From a virus: a DNA stretch of 23,346 nucleotides. Position 1 is the first letter of the stretch, and each line of letters opens with the position of its first letter. The notes under the pieces were generated by a model, which saw only the letters and a list, made by a program, of their open reading frames with translations, did no database searches and was not told the DNA's origin. The position numbers and the translations under genes were made by a program. Of the stretch, positions 22,878-23,346 are shown piece by piece. The stretch covers positions 1 to 23,346 of IMG/VR virus record IMGVR_UViG_3300042860_000188. One strand, given 5' to 3'.

Positions 22878-23303
22878 ATGTCAGACCAAGACCTGAACCA
22901 CGAACTGGCGCTCATCAAGGAACAGGCCAAAGTAGAGCTGAACAAGCTGCAAGCGCAAAGCACAGCAAAGGAAGTGGCCGGTAAAGCCATCGGCGAAAGC
23001 GGCCTCTTTTACATCACGCTGATTATCGTCATCGGCGTTGGCTCCAGCGTGGTGCTTGAGAATGAAAAAATCGCTGCAGTGATGGGCCTGCTGGGTGCCG
23101 CATTGACTGCGCTCATCTCGATGCTCAATGGAATCGCTGGTGCAAGCACCAAGCAGGAAAAGCCTGAATTTGAAATCATGAAGCAGTTGATTGAAAAGCT
23201 CGACCGCCTTGACCGTCCAGAGCAGCCGATGCGCGTTGACGTTGAAGGCGACAAAGTAACAGTGCGCAAGGGTGACGATGTTGTAACTGCGAAAAAGGAG
23301 TGA
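22878..23303 (+). CDS. Two-TM membrane protein, holin candidate
   Basis: A 141-residue protein from ATG 22878 (the frame is open further upstream, but this ATG is right after the previous stop). Residues 4-40 form an amphipathic charged helix. Two hydrophobic segments follow, 43-60 (LFYITLIIVIGVGSSVVL) and 66-88 (AAVMGLLGAALTALISMLNG). The C-terminus is charged, with FEIMKQLIEKLDRLDRPEQP and a short strand tail (MRVDVEGDKVTVRKGDD). Size and two TMs with a charged tail fit class II-type holins or a phage membrane-remodelling protein. No lysozyme is in the window to confirm a lysis cassette. Confidence 0.68.
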   Translation: MSDQDLNHELALIKEQAKVELNKLQAQSTAKEVAGKAIGESGLFYITLIIVIGVGSSVVLENEKIAAVMGLLGAALTALISMLNGIAGASTKQEKPEFEIMKQLIEKLDRLDRPEQPMRVDVEGDKVTVRKGDDVVTAKKE

Positions 23304-23305
23304 AC

Positions 23306-23346
23306 ATGGACTGGCTCAAGCAGATCGCCCCGACGATTGCCACCGC
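23306..23346 (+). CDS. Start of a further small phage gene (3' truncated)
   Basis: ATG 23306 has AAGGAG (23295-23300) 5 bp upstream and opens a frame MDWLKQIAPTIAT running off the right edge. This opening (MDWLK.IAPTIA) recalls small phage proteins near lysis genes that continue with a Gly/Ala-rich hydrophobic region. Too little is present to name it. Confidence 0.6.
   Translation, partial: MDWLKQIAPTIAT

Noticed and set aside
1-23346. tRNA genes, integrase, repressor or attachment sites
   Set aside because: No cloverleaf-like sequence, recombinase motif or att-like repeat was seen on either strand. Lifestyle cannot be judged from this window.

Overview
The window is a 23.3 kb piece of a tailed-phage genome, most likely a short-tailed phage (podovirus) with a P22-type virion. 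All supported genes are on the + strand and tightly packed, with many 1 to 8 bp overlaps. No host genes, tRNAs, integrase, repressor, CRISPR or insertion sequence was seen. The host cannot be read directly. The moderately GC-rich codon use and the style of the small accessory proteins fit a phage of Gram-negative, possibly freshwater beta-proteobacterial, hosts; that is inference only.

Layout. (1) 1-745: 3' part of a RecA-fold ATPase gene, the end of a replication module. (2) 746-971: the only sizeable non-coding stretch. It holds three perfect DnaA boxes, many GGTAAC/GTTACC and ACGTAA repeats and a C7/G7 hairpin, and is a candidate replication origin or control region. (3) 972-2823: a small unknown protein, small terminase and large terminase. 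(4) 2853-7753: portal, scaffold, P22-type coat protein and a probable minor head protein, closed by a strong intrinsic terminator at 7760-7791. (5) 7806-10664: two small basic proteins, a gp4-like head-completion protein, a repeat-containing fibre-like protein, then three overlapping genes for small basic DUF-type proteins. (6) 10669-14181: gp10-like tail hub protein, a coiled-coil plus knob protein in the tail-needle position, a small structural-type protein, a cysteine-rich protein resembling a HiPIP iron-sulfur site, and an unknown protein with an Asp-rich motif. (7) 14174-19115: three ejection-type proteins in the position of P22 gp7/gp20/gp16. (8) 19112-22460: tailspike with P22-like head-binding domain and pectate-lyase-type beta-helix, a second fibre-like protein and two small proteins. 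(9) 22460-23346: three small membrane proteins (holin or lysis candidates) and the start of a further gene.

How it works together. Terminase pumps DNA through the portal into a shell built from coat and scaffold. The gp4-like, gp10-like and needle-like proteins close the portal and form the short tail. The three Ala/Gln-rich proteins are probably packed inside the head and ejected ahead of the DNA. The tailspike and fibres recognise the cell surface. The order matches P22 (small terminase, large terminase, portal, scaffold, coat, gp4, gp10, needle, ejection proteins, tailspike). The main departures are a fibre and three small basic genes inserted between gp4 and gp10, and a set of small unknown genes between needle and ejection proteins. 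The tailspike region is visibly more AT-rich than the head genes, suggesting exchange of the host-range module.
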